Positions 44,629-53,466 are shown, numbered from the stretch's first letter. The stretch is 64,000 nt of DNA from Aldersonia kunmingensis (GCF_001646865.1 NZ_LRRB01000161.1:1-64000); one strand, 5' to 3'. Notes: generated by a model not told the origin, from the letters alone. Program-made: numbers and translations.

Positions 44629-45450
44629 ATGGGTGACAGGCTCACGGGACAGGTCGCGTTTATCACGGGCGCGGCGCGCGGCCAGGGCCGGGCCCACGCG
44701 GTCAAGATGGCAGGTGAAGGCGCGGACATCATCGCCATCGACGTCTGCGGCAAGCTCCCGGATTGTGTCCCCTACGACTCGGCCACGCCCGAGGACCTCG
44801 ACGAGACGGTTCGCCTGGTGGAGGAAACCGGCCGTCGCATCGTCACCTCAATCGTCGACACCCGCGACTACGAGGGCATGCGCGACGCGGTCGATCGTGG
44901 CGTCGCGGAGCTGGGTCGCCTCGACATCATCGTGGCGAATGCCGGGATCGCGTCACCGCAGGTGTGGGACCAGATCACCCCCGAGTCGTTCCGCGACGTT
45001 ATGGACGTCAATGTCACCGGCACCTGGAACGCCGTCATGGCCGGTGCCCAGAAGATTATCGACGGCGGTCGTGGCGGGTCGATCATCCTGATCAGCTCAG
45101 CCGCCGGAATCAAGATGCAGCCCTTTATGATTCACTACACCGCCAGCAAGCATGCGATCACCGGAATGGCCAAGGCGTTCGCCGCGGAACTGGGCAAGCA
45201 TTCGATTCGAGTCAACAGCGTGCACCCCGGCCCTGTCCTGACCCCGATGGGAACCGGCGAGATGCCCGCGCAGATCTCCGCAGCGGGCGAGTCCAATCCC
45301 CAACTGGCCCACATGCTTACGCCGTTCCTTCCGTCGTGGGTCGCCATGCCCGAGGACATCGCCGACACCGTGTGCTGGCTGGCATCTAACGAGTCGAAGA
45401 TGATCACCGCCCAGGCAATCGCGGTTGACCAGGGCTCAACCTCGTACTGA
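44629..45450 (+). CDS. SDR of the carveol dehydrogenase / mycofactocin-coupled type
   Basis: This 273-residue SDR begins [20 protein letters not shown], the signature of the mycofactocin-associated SDR family that includes Rhodococcus carveol dehydrogenase. These nicotinoproteins hold NAD(H) tightly and pass electrons to mycofactocin. NAGIA, SSAAG and YTASK complete the catalytic set. GAGGAGG precedes the ATG. It is divergent from the FabG-like SDR across operator J and is followed by an adenylate-forming enzyme. It probably oxidises a secondary alcohol on a cyclic or branched substrate. The mycofactocin genes themselves are not in the window. Confidence 0.88.
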   Translation: MGDRLTGQVAFITGAARGQGRAHAVKMAGEGADIIAIDVCGKLPDCVPYDSATPEDLDETVRLVEETGRRIVTSIVDTRDYEGMRDAVDRGVAELGRLDIIVANAGIASPQVWDQITPESFRDVMDVNVTGTWNAVMAGAQKIIDGGRGGSIILISSAAGIKMQPFMIHYTASKHAITGMAKAFAAELGKHSIRVNSVHPGPVLTPMGTGEMPAQISAAGESNPQLAHMLTPFLPSWVAMPEDIADTVCWLASNESKMITAQAIAVDQGSTSY

Positions 45451-45463
45451 TCCGGGGCGGCAA

Positions 45464-46963
45464 ATGTCCGAGGACGCTGGATCCGAGTTCGCTACCGAGT
45501 TGACCGCGCATCTGGCGGCATACGGTGGTCGAGACTTCATCGAGTTCGAACGGAAGTGGTACTCCGGCAGCGATATCCGGCGGTACATCGACGCGATCGA
45601 TGATGCGCTCGATTGCGCGGGGGTCTCTCGCTCGGCTCCGCTCGCCATTGTCGTCCGCAATCGCATCCCGCACGCCGCCGCGATCCTCGGATTCATCGCC
45701 GCGCGTAGACCGGTGGCAATGGTGTACTCGTATCAATCCTCGGGTGCCATCGCCCGCGATATCGAGAACTTGCGGCCCGCGGCCGTCGTCGCTGACCGAC
45801 AGGACTGGACCGAAACACTGACCGCGGCGTGTGAACGCATCGGCAGTGCGGGAATCGCACTGTCACTGGATAATCCCTGCGCTGAGGTCGCGTCGGAACG
45901 ACGCGACAACGGGGGCGGTGGCGCTCCAGCGCTCGATATTGCGGGACTGCATATCCTCACCAGTGGCACCACCGGGCCACCACGTCGAGTGCCGCTACCC
46001 ACCGCCGTGTTGCGGCACACCGTGCTCAGCATGACGGGCGGCCTGACCGCTTCTCCGGATGATCCGCCCGAGCTGGTGTTCTGGCCCTTCGGCAGCATCG
46101 GGATCTGTCAGCTACTCGCGGCACCATTTCTCGGCAAGCGGATGGTGCTGCTCGAGAAGTTCACGGTCGAGGACTGGGTTCGCGCGGTCAAGACGTACCA
46201 AATCCGGCGAACCGGCGTGCAGCCCGCCATCCTGCGAATGATTCTGGACGCGGACGTGCCGCCCGAGGATCTGGCTTCGCTGCAGTCCCTGCCGGGCGGC
46301 TCCGGACCACTCGACCCGCAGCTGCGCGAGGAGTTCGAAAGGCGCTACGGCATTCCGCTGCTGTGGGGTTATGGCGCAACGGAATTCGCCGGCTCGGTCT
46401 GCGCGTGGACTCCTGATCTACACGAGAAGTACGCCAGCGAGAAGCGCAACAGTGTGGGCAGGCCGCTACCGGGAGTGGAGGTCCGAATTGTGGACCCCGA
46501 CACCGCCCGCGAAGTTGCTTCTGGCGAACAGGGTTTCCTCGAGGCTCGGGTTGCTGTGATCGGACCAGATTGGGTCCGCACGACAGACGTGGCTTCGGTG
46601 GATGCCGACGGCTTCGTGACCCTGCACGGTCGTGGCGACGGAGCCATCATTCGCGGCGGTTTCAAGGTCCTCCCGGAGACCGTGCGGAAGGTGCTGCTCG
46701 ATCACCCCGCGGTGCTCGACGCGACCGTTGTCGGTGTGCCGGATCGTCGACTTGGCGCAGTGCCGTTCGCGGCCGTGGAACTGCGCCACAGCGCGACGCC
46801 GCCGAGCGAAGCAGAGTTGCAGGACCTTGTGCGCGCCGAGTTGCCGAGCCACCACGTGCCGGTCGCGATAGTCACCGTCAACGAGTTGCCGCGCAACGCG
46901 GCGATGAAGGTGCTCGTGCGTGACGTGGCGGCCCTGTACGACAAGCGAGAGATCGGCCCCTAA
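45464..46963 (+). CDS. Adenylate-forming enzyme with Arg in the P-loop Lys position
   Basis: This 499-residue protein is of the ANL superfamily. Its P-loop reads TSGTTGPPRRV, with Arg replacing the conserved Lys; the A5 region is GYGATEFAGS and the hinge is GRGDGAIIRGGFKV. The C-terminal segment LPRNAAMKVLVRD places a Lys one position off the usual GK. It is related to the enzyme at 38166. ATG at 45464 follows GGGGCGG. Activity as a CoA ligase is likely but the changed P-loop makes it uncertain. It ends in a 4-base overlap with the convergent M23 gene. Confidence 0.82.
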   Translation: MSEDAGSEFATELTAHLAAYGGRDFIEFERKWYSGSDIRRYIDAIDDALDCAGVSRSAPLAIVVRNRIPHAAAILGFIAARRPVAMVYSYQSSGAIARDIENLRPAAVVADRQDWTETLTAACERIGSAGIALSLDNPCAEVASERRDNGGGGAPALDIAGLHILTSGTTGPPRRVPLPTAVLRHTVLSMTGGLTASPDDPPELVFWPFGSIGICQLLAAPFLGKRMVLLEKFTVEDWVRAVKTYQIRRTGVQPAILRMILDADVPPEDLASLQSLPGGSGPLDPQLREEFERRYGIPLLWGYGATEFAGSVCAWTPDLHEKYASEKRNSVGRPLPGVEVRIVDPDTAREVASGEQGFLEARVAVIGPDWVRTTDVASVDADGFVTLHGRGDGAIIRGGFKVLPETVRKVLLDHPAVLDATVVGVPDRRLGAVPFAAVELRHSATPPSEAELQDLVRAELPSHHVPVAIVTVNELPRNAAMKVLVRDVAALYDKREIGP

Positions 46964-48195
46964 CTGGGGAACGTGACCACATCGAGGAACATCGGCAACT
47001 CGTCCGTCTTCGTGCCAGTCGAAACGGCCGACTGCATCGGCGCAGGTCCACCGGTAGTCGCGAGTTCGTCGACCGCACCGAGTGAAGCCAACCGCCCGGT
47101 GAGCTCGAACGAATCGAACTCATACGGCAAACCGTTCGCTCGCAATGGATCCGGGCCGGCCATCACGTGAAAATGCAGATGGGGTGCATCGGTGTTCCCG
47201 GAATTGCCGAGATTGCCCAGAACTTGGCCTGCACTGAGTTCATCACCCGCCTCGACCTTGACACTTCCCGTCTTCAAATGTGCATACAACGCGTAGTGGC
47301 CGTTGCCGAGGTCCTGCACGACGTGATTTCCGGCGTATTCGTCGAGCGGGAGTCCCGTCGGTGAGGCTCCGGGTACTTGCTCAGGTAGGCCGTCGAGTAC
47401 AGCGACGACCTTGCCATTCGCGACAGCCTGGATATCAGTACCGAAGTACGGATACGACTCGAGTTTGGCCCGATCACCGTTGAACAGCTTGCCTTGCGCG
47501 TCGACTTGAACCCAGTCGATGGCAAAGCGTTCCGCGACCCAGAACGAACCGTCGATTGGGTTCACCGCATGGCGATGTGGTGTGACCGTGCAGCACCCGT
47601 TGGCGTCGACCCAGCCCGCACCCTGCATCGGCGGAGCGATTTTGATCGCGGAACCGGAGACGGTCATCGGCGGCAGCGGCGTGACAACAGTGGCGGGCAA
47701 CAACGGCAGCATGGGCGTAGACAGGGTCACCGTGAGCGAGTTCTGGACCTGTGTGGGCACCGACTCGCCCTTCGCGATCGACACATCCATCCACACGCGG
47801 CCAGATTCGCCGGGACCCATTGTCGTGCCAGGCTTGGCGGTGCCGAACATCGATGTCCAATTGATCAGGTCTGCTGCAGACAGCGTCAGCAACGACTTGC
47901 CGTCCGCCTCGGCTTTCACCGAATCGATTGTGACGTCTTGGGGCAGCACGTTGGTCACCTCGAGCTCGTAGACCAGGTGCGTGGTGCCGTCGGTGGTGGC
48001 CACCGGCACAGGGTCGTCAAGGACATGCCCGACGACGGGAGTGACGGCGTCCGCGACATCGGCGCTCGGACTTTCGGTCGAGGCTGACGTTGACTCAGCC
48101 GACGATTCGGCACCGCTGTCTTCGGAGGACGAACATGCCGCCAGAGCTAGTGCTACAGCCAATCCGGCCACGACACCAAAGCGTCCAGACTTCAT
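46960..48195 (-). CDS. M23 family metallopeptidase lipoprotein
   Basis: This 411-residue precursor has a lipoprotein signal: MKSGRFGVVAGLAVALALAA then Cys21 (lipobox LAAC), followed by a Ser-rich, low-complexity linker to about residue 50. A middle domain of about 130 residues precedes a C-terminal LytM/M23 domain with HRHAVNP, RFAIDW, ALYAHLKTG and the HxH pair in PHLHFHV. It should sit on the outer face of the membrane and cleave or bind peptidoglycan. Its stop overlaps that of the convergent ANL gene. Nothing links it to the catabolic cluster, and no operator precedes it. Confidence 0.9.
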   Translation of the reverse strand: MKSGRFGVVAGLAVALALAACSSSEDSGAESSAESTSASTESPSADVADAVTPVVGHVLDDPVPVATTDGTTHLVYELEVTNVLPQDVTIDSVKAEADGKSLLTLSAADLINWTSMFGTAKPGTTMGPGESGRVWMDVSIAKGESVPTQVQNSLTVTLSTPMLPLLPATVVTPLPPMTVSGSAIKIAPPMQGAGWVDANGCCTVTPHRHAVNPIDGSFWVAERFAIDWVQVDAQGKLFNGDRAKLESYPYFGTDIQAVANGKVVAVLDGLPEQVPGASPTGLPLDEYAGNHVVQDLGNGHYALYAHLKTGSVKVEAGDELSAGQVLGNLGNSGNTDAPHLHFHVMAGPDPLRANGLPYEFDSFELTGRLASLGAVDELATTGGPAPMQSAVSTGTKTDELPMFLDVVTFPS

Positions 48196-48323
48196 TGTTC
48201 TGTCCCTTCGCTTGCACGGCTCTGTCCGCGGCCGGCGACACACCGGATCAATAGCATCATGAACGCGGGTCGCTCATCGCGTGCAGCAAGAATCAGAATT
48301 GACCCATTTGCCGCCATGCGGGG

Positions 48324-49700
48324 TCAGGCGGTTTCGCGTACCGGTGGCCGCTGCATCGAGGGATTCACGTGGGGGCTGCGCAGCCGCGCGCGTTCCACCC
48401 CCGCAGGAATTTCGCGAGTGCGCAGATCGTGCTCGTACACGAAATAATCGACCTGCTGGGTATGCCGCGGCCGGTCGGTGCAATGCCCCGAATGCAGTTC
48501 CTGATCCGCGACGATGACGCGTTCCATCTCGGCGATCGGCGGAAGCGCATATCGGCCGACCGCGTAGGCGCCGAGTAGTCGGGACTGACATTCCACGAAC
48601 GGGAACAGCGTCGGCACCGACTGTGCGAAGCCCATGAAGACCAGATTGTCGATGCCCGGCTTGAACATCCGCTTGTAGAGACCGATCTGGTTGCCCGGCG
48701 CGCTGATGAACTCGGAGTCGAAGAACGGGAACGTGATGTTGTAGCCGGTCGCGTAGATGATGACGTCGAAGTCGTCGCTGGTGCCGTCCTCGAAATGCAC
48801 TGTCGCGCCGTCGAATCGGGAGACGTTCGGCTTCGGCGCAACGTCGCCGGAGCCGAGCCGCAGCGGCAATTCGACCGACTGGGTGGGATGCGCTTCGAAG
48901 AGCTTGTGGTTCGCCGGAGGCAGCCCGTAGAGAGTTGGGTCGGTACCCATCATCGGCATCATCATTTGCAGCGCCTTGCGCTGCCACGACAGCGGGAGGT
49001 GCGGCGTCGTGCGCCAGAACTTGTCGCCGGGTCGGCCGGCGATGTACTTGGGCACGATCCACGCACTCGATCTCGTCGACAGCGTGACGTTGTTGCCCAA
49101 CGCCTTTGAGGACAGTTCGACGGTGATGTCGGCCGCGCTGTTGCCAATCCCGACCACGAGGATTCGCTTGCCATACAGATCCAGTGGTGTCCGCGGGTCG
49201 ATATAGCTGTGCGAGTGGATCGTCTCGCCGGTGAATGTGCCGGGAAAGTCGGCGAACCGCGGATCCCAATGATGCCCGTTGGCCACGACCAGTAGGTCGA
49301 ATTCGCGGCACTTCCCGGCCTGGTCCTCGATCTCCCATATGCCGTCCGGATTGCGCCGGGCGTGCGCGACACCATTCTCGAACTCGATGTTGTCGAGCAG
49401 GCCGAAAGCGTCGGCGTAGGCGTCGAGGTATGCCTTGATATCGGAGTGATGCGGGAAGTCCGGGTACTCCTCCGGCATCGGAAAGTCCTTGAAAGACAAG
49501 CGATGTTTGGAGGTGTCGATGTGCAATGAGCGGTAGGCGCTGCTGTGCCCGTTCGGATTTCCGAAGGCCCAGTTTCCACCGATCCGGTCGGACGACTCGA
49601 AGGTCGTGTACGGCACTCCGTAATCGGAGAGCATCTTTCCGGCCGTCAGTCCGCTGATGCCCGCGCCGATGATCGCGGTCCGTGGCAGTGCCTCGGCCAT
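48324..49700 (-). CDS. Class B flavin monooxygenase (FMO-like)
   Basis: This 458-residue flavoprotein has the FAD motif GAGISG at 12-17, the FMO fingerprint in FTGETIHSHSY (FxGxxxHxxxY), the NADP motif VGIGNSAADI, and the second-half ATGYNITFPFF segment. FMOs and related Baeyer-Villiger enzymes oxygenate ketones or heteroatoms. The length suits FMOs better than type I BVMOs (over 500). GAGGAG precedes the ATG. It is last in the SDR-kinase-FMO operon under operator K. Oxidation of a ketone made by the SDR is a reasonable idea, unproven. Confidence 0.9.
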   Translation of the reverse strand: MAEALPRTAIIGAGISGLTAGKMLSDYGVPYTTFESSDRIGGNWAFGNPNGHSSAYRSLHIDTSKHRLSFKDFPMPEEYPDFPHHSDIKAYLDAYADAFGLLDNIEFENGVAHARRNPDGIWEIEDQAGKCREFDLLVVANGHHWDPRFADFPGTFTGETIHSHSYIDPRTPLDLYGKRILVVGIGNSAADITVELSSKALGNNVTLSTRSSAWIVPKYIAGRPGDKFWRTTPHLPLSWQRKALQMMMPMMGTDPTLYGLPPANHKLFEAHPTQSVELPLRLGSGDVAPKPNVSRFDGATVHFEDGTSDDFDVIIYATGYNITFPFFDSEFISAPGNQIGLYKRMFKPGIDNLVFMGFAQSVPTLFPFVECQSRLLGAYAVGRYALPPIAEMERVIVADQELHSGHCTDRPRHTQQVDYFVYEHDLRTREIPAGVERARLRSPHVNPSMQRPPVRETA

Positions 49701-49708
49701 ATCGCTCC

Positions 49709-50794
49709 TCAGTTCGTCCGTGGGATCAGATCCAGGGTCCCCAGTTCACGCATCGCTCGGCAGGCTCGGCGCAGCATTGCGACGAACATGTCGTCGCCAC
49801 GCTCGGTGTTCACCGCGAAGGCACACCCGATCGCAGGGATCAGCAGCGCCTGAATCATGCCGTAACGGTAATCCTGCCAACATGTTTCGCGGTCGTAACC
49901 GCTCACTCCGTGCGCAGCGAGCGCGGCGTGGTACTCGTCGACGAGCTGCCCCTCGACGTTCGCACGTAGCTCCGGATCGAGGCCGGTTCCGACGAAGTAG
50001 GCGAGGTCGCGCGTCGGCAGACCGACACCGAGGGTCTGCCAATCCACGACCGATACCGCACTGCGGTCCGGGGCGAAGAGCAGGTTGTCGAGTCGATAGT
50101 CTCCGTGCAGCAGCGCGAATCGGTCCGGCTCGCCCATCAGCCAGTCACCGACGGAACCCAATCCGGCGAGCAAGGTTTCACGATCGGCGGCATCGAGCTT
50201 GTCACCGAGCCGGTCCAGCGTCAGGTCCGCGCTCATCTTGGCGACCTCGCCGAGGCCGCGTTTCGCTGCCTCATCCGTGAGCGCGAAGGCGAGCCCATCG
50301 AAACCAAGCCAGGACTCGTCGCACCAGGTCGGACCGTGCAGGCCCGCGAGCGCGCGGACCGCCAGTACCGACTCCGCTATACCGCAGCCCGCGATCTGAT
50401 CTCCCTGGACCGCCGGCGACTGATCGGCAAGCAGCAGTGCGTAATTGAAGGCATCGTCGCTGATCTCGCAGTGGAAGCACTCCGGCGCGGGCACCGCGAC
50501 GCGGTCGGCAACGGAAGCGTAGAACGCGCATTCGCTGCGATAGCCGATGGCCACCCGGTCCCGCACCGTGTCATCCCCCGACGGGAGCTTGATGACGAAT
50601 CGATCGGGCAGGTTTGCCGGATTGTGGGCGTAGGTGACCGAGATCCGGTACGTCGCGCCGGTCTGCCCGGTGCCGACCGGAACAACATCGACACCCAGGA
50701 CGTCGACGGGTTCGCCCGCGCGACTGAGCACCCCGGCCAGCCAGGCACTCGTGACATCCGAGGGAAATCGAGGTATCTCGGCCACCGCACTCAC
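49709..50794 (-). CDS. Phosphotransferase (APH/EcKinase-like) family protein
   Basis: This 361-residue protein has the small-molecule kinase fold: the N-lobe Lys is in RFVIKLPSG, the catalytic loop is LLHGDYRLDNLLF and the metal-binding Asp is in VVDWQTLG. It fits the APH/ecdysteroid-kinase-like group, which phosphorylates alcohols and, in insects, steroids. The GTG start overlaps the SDR stop (GTGA). Similar genes are often seen beside SDR and FMO genes in lipid-degrading actinomycetes. Antibiotic resistance is unlikely from the context. The substrate is unknown. Confidence 0.87.
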   Translation of the reverse strand: MSAVAEIPRFPSDVTSAWLAGVLSRAGEPVDVLGVDVVPVGTGQTGATYRISVTYAHNPANLPDRFVIKLPSGDDTVRDRVAIGYRSECAFYASVADRVAVPAPECFHCEISDDAFNYALLLADQSPAVQGDQIAGCGIAESVLAVRALAGLHGPTWCDESWLGFDGLAFALTDEAAKRGLGEVAKMSADLTLDRLGDKLDAADRETLLAGLGSVGDWLMGEPDRFALLHGDYRLDNLLFAPDRSAVSVVDWQTLGVGLPTRDLAYFVGTGLDPELRANVEGQLVDEYHAALAAHGVSGYDRETCWQDYRYGMIQALLIPAIGCAFAVNTERGDDMFVAMLRRACRAMRELGTLDLIPRTN

Positions 50795-51627
50795 CGCCCC
50801 ACCACCGTTTCGCTCCCCGCCGCGCGCTGACGCGCGACGAACTTGATCGACATGCGCTGCAACACACCGGGAAAGAGTCGGGCGAACAACGCGGTCGCAC
50901 GCGCGCTGCGAGGCGCAACCAGCAGCGCCTTGTTGCGCTCGATCGCACGCAAGGTGTCCGACGCGAGCCGGTCCGGGGAGTAGAAGGACTTGCTCGCCTG
51001 GCCCGCGCGGTAGAACTCGCGGCCGTTGAAATTACCCATCCAGCCCTTGTCAAGGATCGGCGTCTCGACTGCGGCCGGGCAGACAGCAAGCACTCCGATG
51101 CCTTGTCCCACTGCCTCGGTGCGAAGTGCCAGCGACAGTCCCACGACTGCGTGCTTGGTCATCACGTAGCTGGTGATCCGCCCGGCGGCCGCGAGCCCCG
51201 CCATCGATGCAGTGTTGATGATGTGGCCGCTGCCCTGGCGCACCATCTGCGGATAGGCGGCGGCGACGCCGTGCACAACGCCCCGAATGTTGATGTCGAT
51301 AATGGCGTTCCACTGATCGAGCGTGAGTGTCTCGGTATCGCCGCCCCACGTGATGCCGGCGTTGTTGAACATCAGGTCGAGCCGGCCGGCCCGGGCGACC
51401 ACCTCGTCCACCGCCGCTTGGACGGCCGCCGCGTCGGTGACGTCGAGCCGGGCCGCCCGCGCGACACCTGGGCCGGTCGCCTCAGCGACCGTGCGCCCGG
51501 CGGCGTCGGCATCGATATCGGTACACACGACGTCCGCACCAGCGGCGACAAGTGCCCGTACCAATGCCGCGCCGATCCCGGAACCGCCGCCGGTCACGAT
51601 GGCCTGCTTGCCGGCGAACCCGCTCAT
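50791..51627 (-). CDS. Short-chain dehydrogenase/reductase
   Basis: This 278-residue SDR has GGGSGIG, NNAGITW, Ser in NTASMAGL and YVMTK as the catalytic Tyr/Lys, plus a C-terminal extension (RNKALLVAPRSARATALFARL) typical of membrane-associated SDRs acting on lipids. ATG at 51627 is chosen for its match to the family start; the frame opens at 51681. It is first in the SDR-kinase-FMO operon behind operator K. Its role may be interconversion of a hydroxyl and keto group on the pathway substrate. Confidence 0.88.
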   Translation of the reverse strand: MSGFAGKQAIVTGGGSGIGAALVRALVAAGADVVCTDIDADAAGRTVAEATGPGVARAARLDVTDAAAVQAAVDEVVARAGRLDLMFNNAGITWGGDTETLTLDQWNAIIDINIRGVVHGVAAAYPQMVRQGSGHIINTASMAGLAAAGRITSYVMTKHAVVGLSLALRTEAVGQGIGVLAVCPAAVETPILDKGWMGNFNGREFYRAGQASKSFYSPDRLASDTLRAIERNKALLVAPRSARATALFARLFPGVLQRMSIKFVARQRAAGSETVVGR

Positions 51628-51689
51628 ATAGCGGCCCCAGGGATATCTGGCACGCTCAAACCTGCCTCTCGGACTCGCCACGCGTTGGG

Positions 51690-51710
51690 CAACTGTAATA
51701 CATACGGCAA
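51690..51710. promoter_or_regulatory. 21-bp palindromic operator, site K
   Basis: Arms CAACTGT and ACGGCAA flank AATACAT, 63 bases before the SDR start at 51627. This is the rightmost copy found and a moderate match to the consensus. Confidence 0.55.
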
Positions 51711-51744
51711 GTGCTTCGGTAGCTCCTCCGCGCCGCGAGAAGCG

Positions 51745-52634
51745 TCAGCTTGCGACCTTCAGCGCGGTGCGCAGGCTCTCGCACTGCCGATCGAAGAACT
51801 CGCGGGAAATCGGCGCCTTCGGTGCGACGAGATCGAACCCGTGGAACGCGCCGGGGATGACTTCGACGGAGCAGGGAACCCCGGCGTCCTCGAGGCGAGA
51901 CGCGTACTCGACGTCCTCGTCGAGGAACAAGTCTTTGTCACCAACCCCGATCCAGGCGGGTGGCAGCCGGAGAGATCCGAGCGACGGGCCGGCACGGCGA
52001 GGTTGGGATCCGCCTTGCCGCGGTAGGCCTCCCAGCCGAACCGGTTGCTGTCCCGATTCCAGAGGCGGTAGTTGTCCTGACTTCCGGTGTGCGGCCGATC
52101 GTCGAGCATCGGATAGACGAGCAGTTGAAATGCGACATCGATATCGCCGAGGTCGTGTGCGCGCTGCGCCAGTGCAGCGGCAAGTCCTCCACCCGCGCTC
52201 GCGCCGCCTACGGCGAGGCGAGACGGTTCCACGCCGGGGAGGTCCGCGAGCACTTCGAGCGCGGCGTAGCAATCGTCCAATGCGGCTGGGTAGGGGTGCT
52301 CGGGTGCGAGACGGTAGTCGACCGAGGCCACGGTTGCGCCGAGTTCACGGCTGAATCGGCGGCACAGCCTGTCGTCGAACTGGGCGCGGCCGATGACGTA
52401 CCCACCGCCGTGGATCCAGAGCAGACCGGCGCCGGTCGCACTGTCCTCATCGGGATGGAACAGGCGCACCGATGCGCCGTTCGGAAGCTCTCGTACATCG
52501 ACACCGGAGTCGCGTTTGGGTAGCACCTTGGTCAGAGCCCGGACGATTCCCAGGCTGTGCGGCCCCACGGCAGCGTGGGGAAGGAATCGCGCTGCCCGGC
52601 GAAGGTCGGGATGGAAAACATCGTTGGTCACCAT
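51745..52634 (-). pseudogene. HSL-family alpha/beta hydrolase with a -1 frameshift
   Basis: The first frame, from 52634, encodes a hormone-sensitive-lipase-type hydrolase: the oxyanion motif WIHGGGYVIG, VDYRLAPEHPYPAALDD and the nucleophile in GGASAGGG. At about 51966 homology jumps to another frame, which continues PPAWIGVGDKDLFLDEDVEY with the acid and PGAFHGFD with the catalytic His, ending at 51745. One missing C in GGC-CTG (SDLSG|LPPAW) explains the shift. All catalytic residues survive across the two frames, so this is either a recent inactivation or a sequencing error. The intact product would be about 296 residues, an esterase. Confidence 0.85.
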
Positions 52635-52698
52635 AGAACGCAGTATGCACGCGAACCCCAGAAGTGAAAACAGTCTTGTTCAAAGCAATTACGGTTGC

Positions 52699-53466
52699 TT
52701 ACAATCCCTTCCACTGCGGGGTTCGCTTTTCGGCAAAGGCACGCGGCCCTTCCTGCGCGTCTTCACTGTTGTAGCAGTACTCCGAGGCATGCCGGGCGGC
52801 CTGCAGCGCGGCGGATCGACCCATCTCGGTCGCCAGCATCACCGTCTCACGTGCAGCGCGCACCGACAGCGGCGCTCCGACAAGAATCTCGCCCGCCAGG
52901 TCGAGGGCCGCGTCGAGCAATTGACCCGGCTCCGCGATGCGATTGACGAGCCCGATCTCATAGGCGCGCTGCGCAGTGATCGGCTTCCCCGTCAGCAGGA
53001 TCTCCATCATGATCCGCTGCGGAATCATGTGGATGAGGGGCGACGCCCATGGCGAACTGCGGCCGACCTTGACCTCGGTGATCGCGAAGGTCGCGGTGCT
53101 GCTCGCCACGCATAGGTCGCAGGACTGCGCGAGCATCCATCCGCCGGCGAACGCGGCACCGTTGACCGCAGCGATTGTCGGCTTGGACAGTTCGATCGTG
53201 TCGTAGGGCAGCGCGAACATATCGCGCGGCGGCACCTTCATACCGGTGTCGACCATTTCCTTGAGGTCGCCACCGGCGCAGAACGCCTTCTCCCCCGCAC
53301 CGGTGAGGATCGCGACGCGCAACGCCGAATCGCGCTCGAAGCGGTCCCACGCGTCGGCCAATCCGGCCCGAACATCCTTGGCCAGAGCATTTCTTGTCTC
53401 GGGGCGGTTGAGGGTGATGACCGCGATGCCATCTGCACGCGCCTCGAACAAGACCGCGTCACTCAT
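52699..53466 (-). CDS. Enoyl-CoA hydratase/isomerase family protein
   Basis: This 255-residue crotonase has AFCAGGDLKEM and GAAFAGGWMLAQSCD oxyanion loops. The first glutamate site is Met (GGWMLA), while the second is kept (AITEVKVG). A single carboxylate is the pattern of isomerases or hydrolases in this family. Its ATG overlaps the CoA-transferase stop by one base (TGATG). It is the third gene of a leftward operon after CaiB and the CoA-transferase. Confidence 0.88.
   Translation of the reverse strand: MSDAVLFEARADGIAVITLNRPETRNALAKDVRAGLADAWDRFERDSALRVAILTGAGEKAFCAGGDLKEMVDTGMKVPPRDMFALPYDTIELSKPTIAAVNGAAFAGGWMLAQSCDLCVASSTATFAITEVKVGRSSPWASPLIHMIPQRIMMEILLTGKPITAQRAYEIGLVNRIAEPGQLLDAALDLAGEILVGAPLSVRAARETVMLATEMGRSAALQAARHASEYCYNSEDAQEGPRAFAEKRTPQWKGL

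Noticed and set aside
52665-52698. Twelfth copy of the 21-bp operator before the frameshifted hydrolase
   Set aside because: TTACGGT is present, but the second arm is absent at the fixed spacing; only an AAGCAA/TTGCTT dyad is seen.
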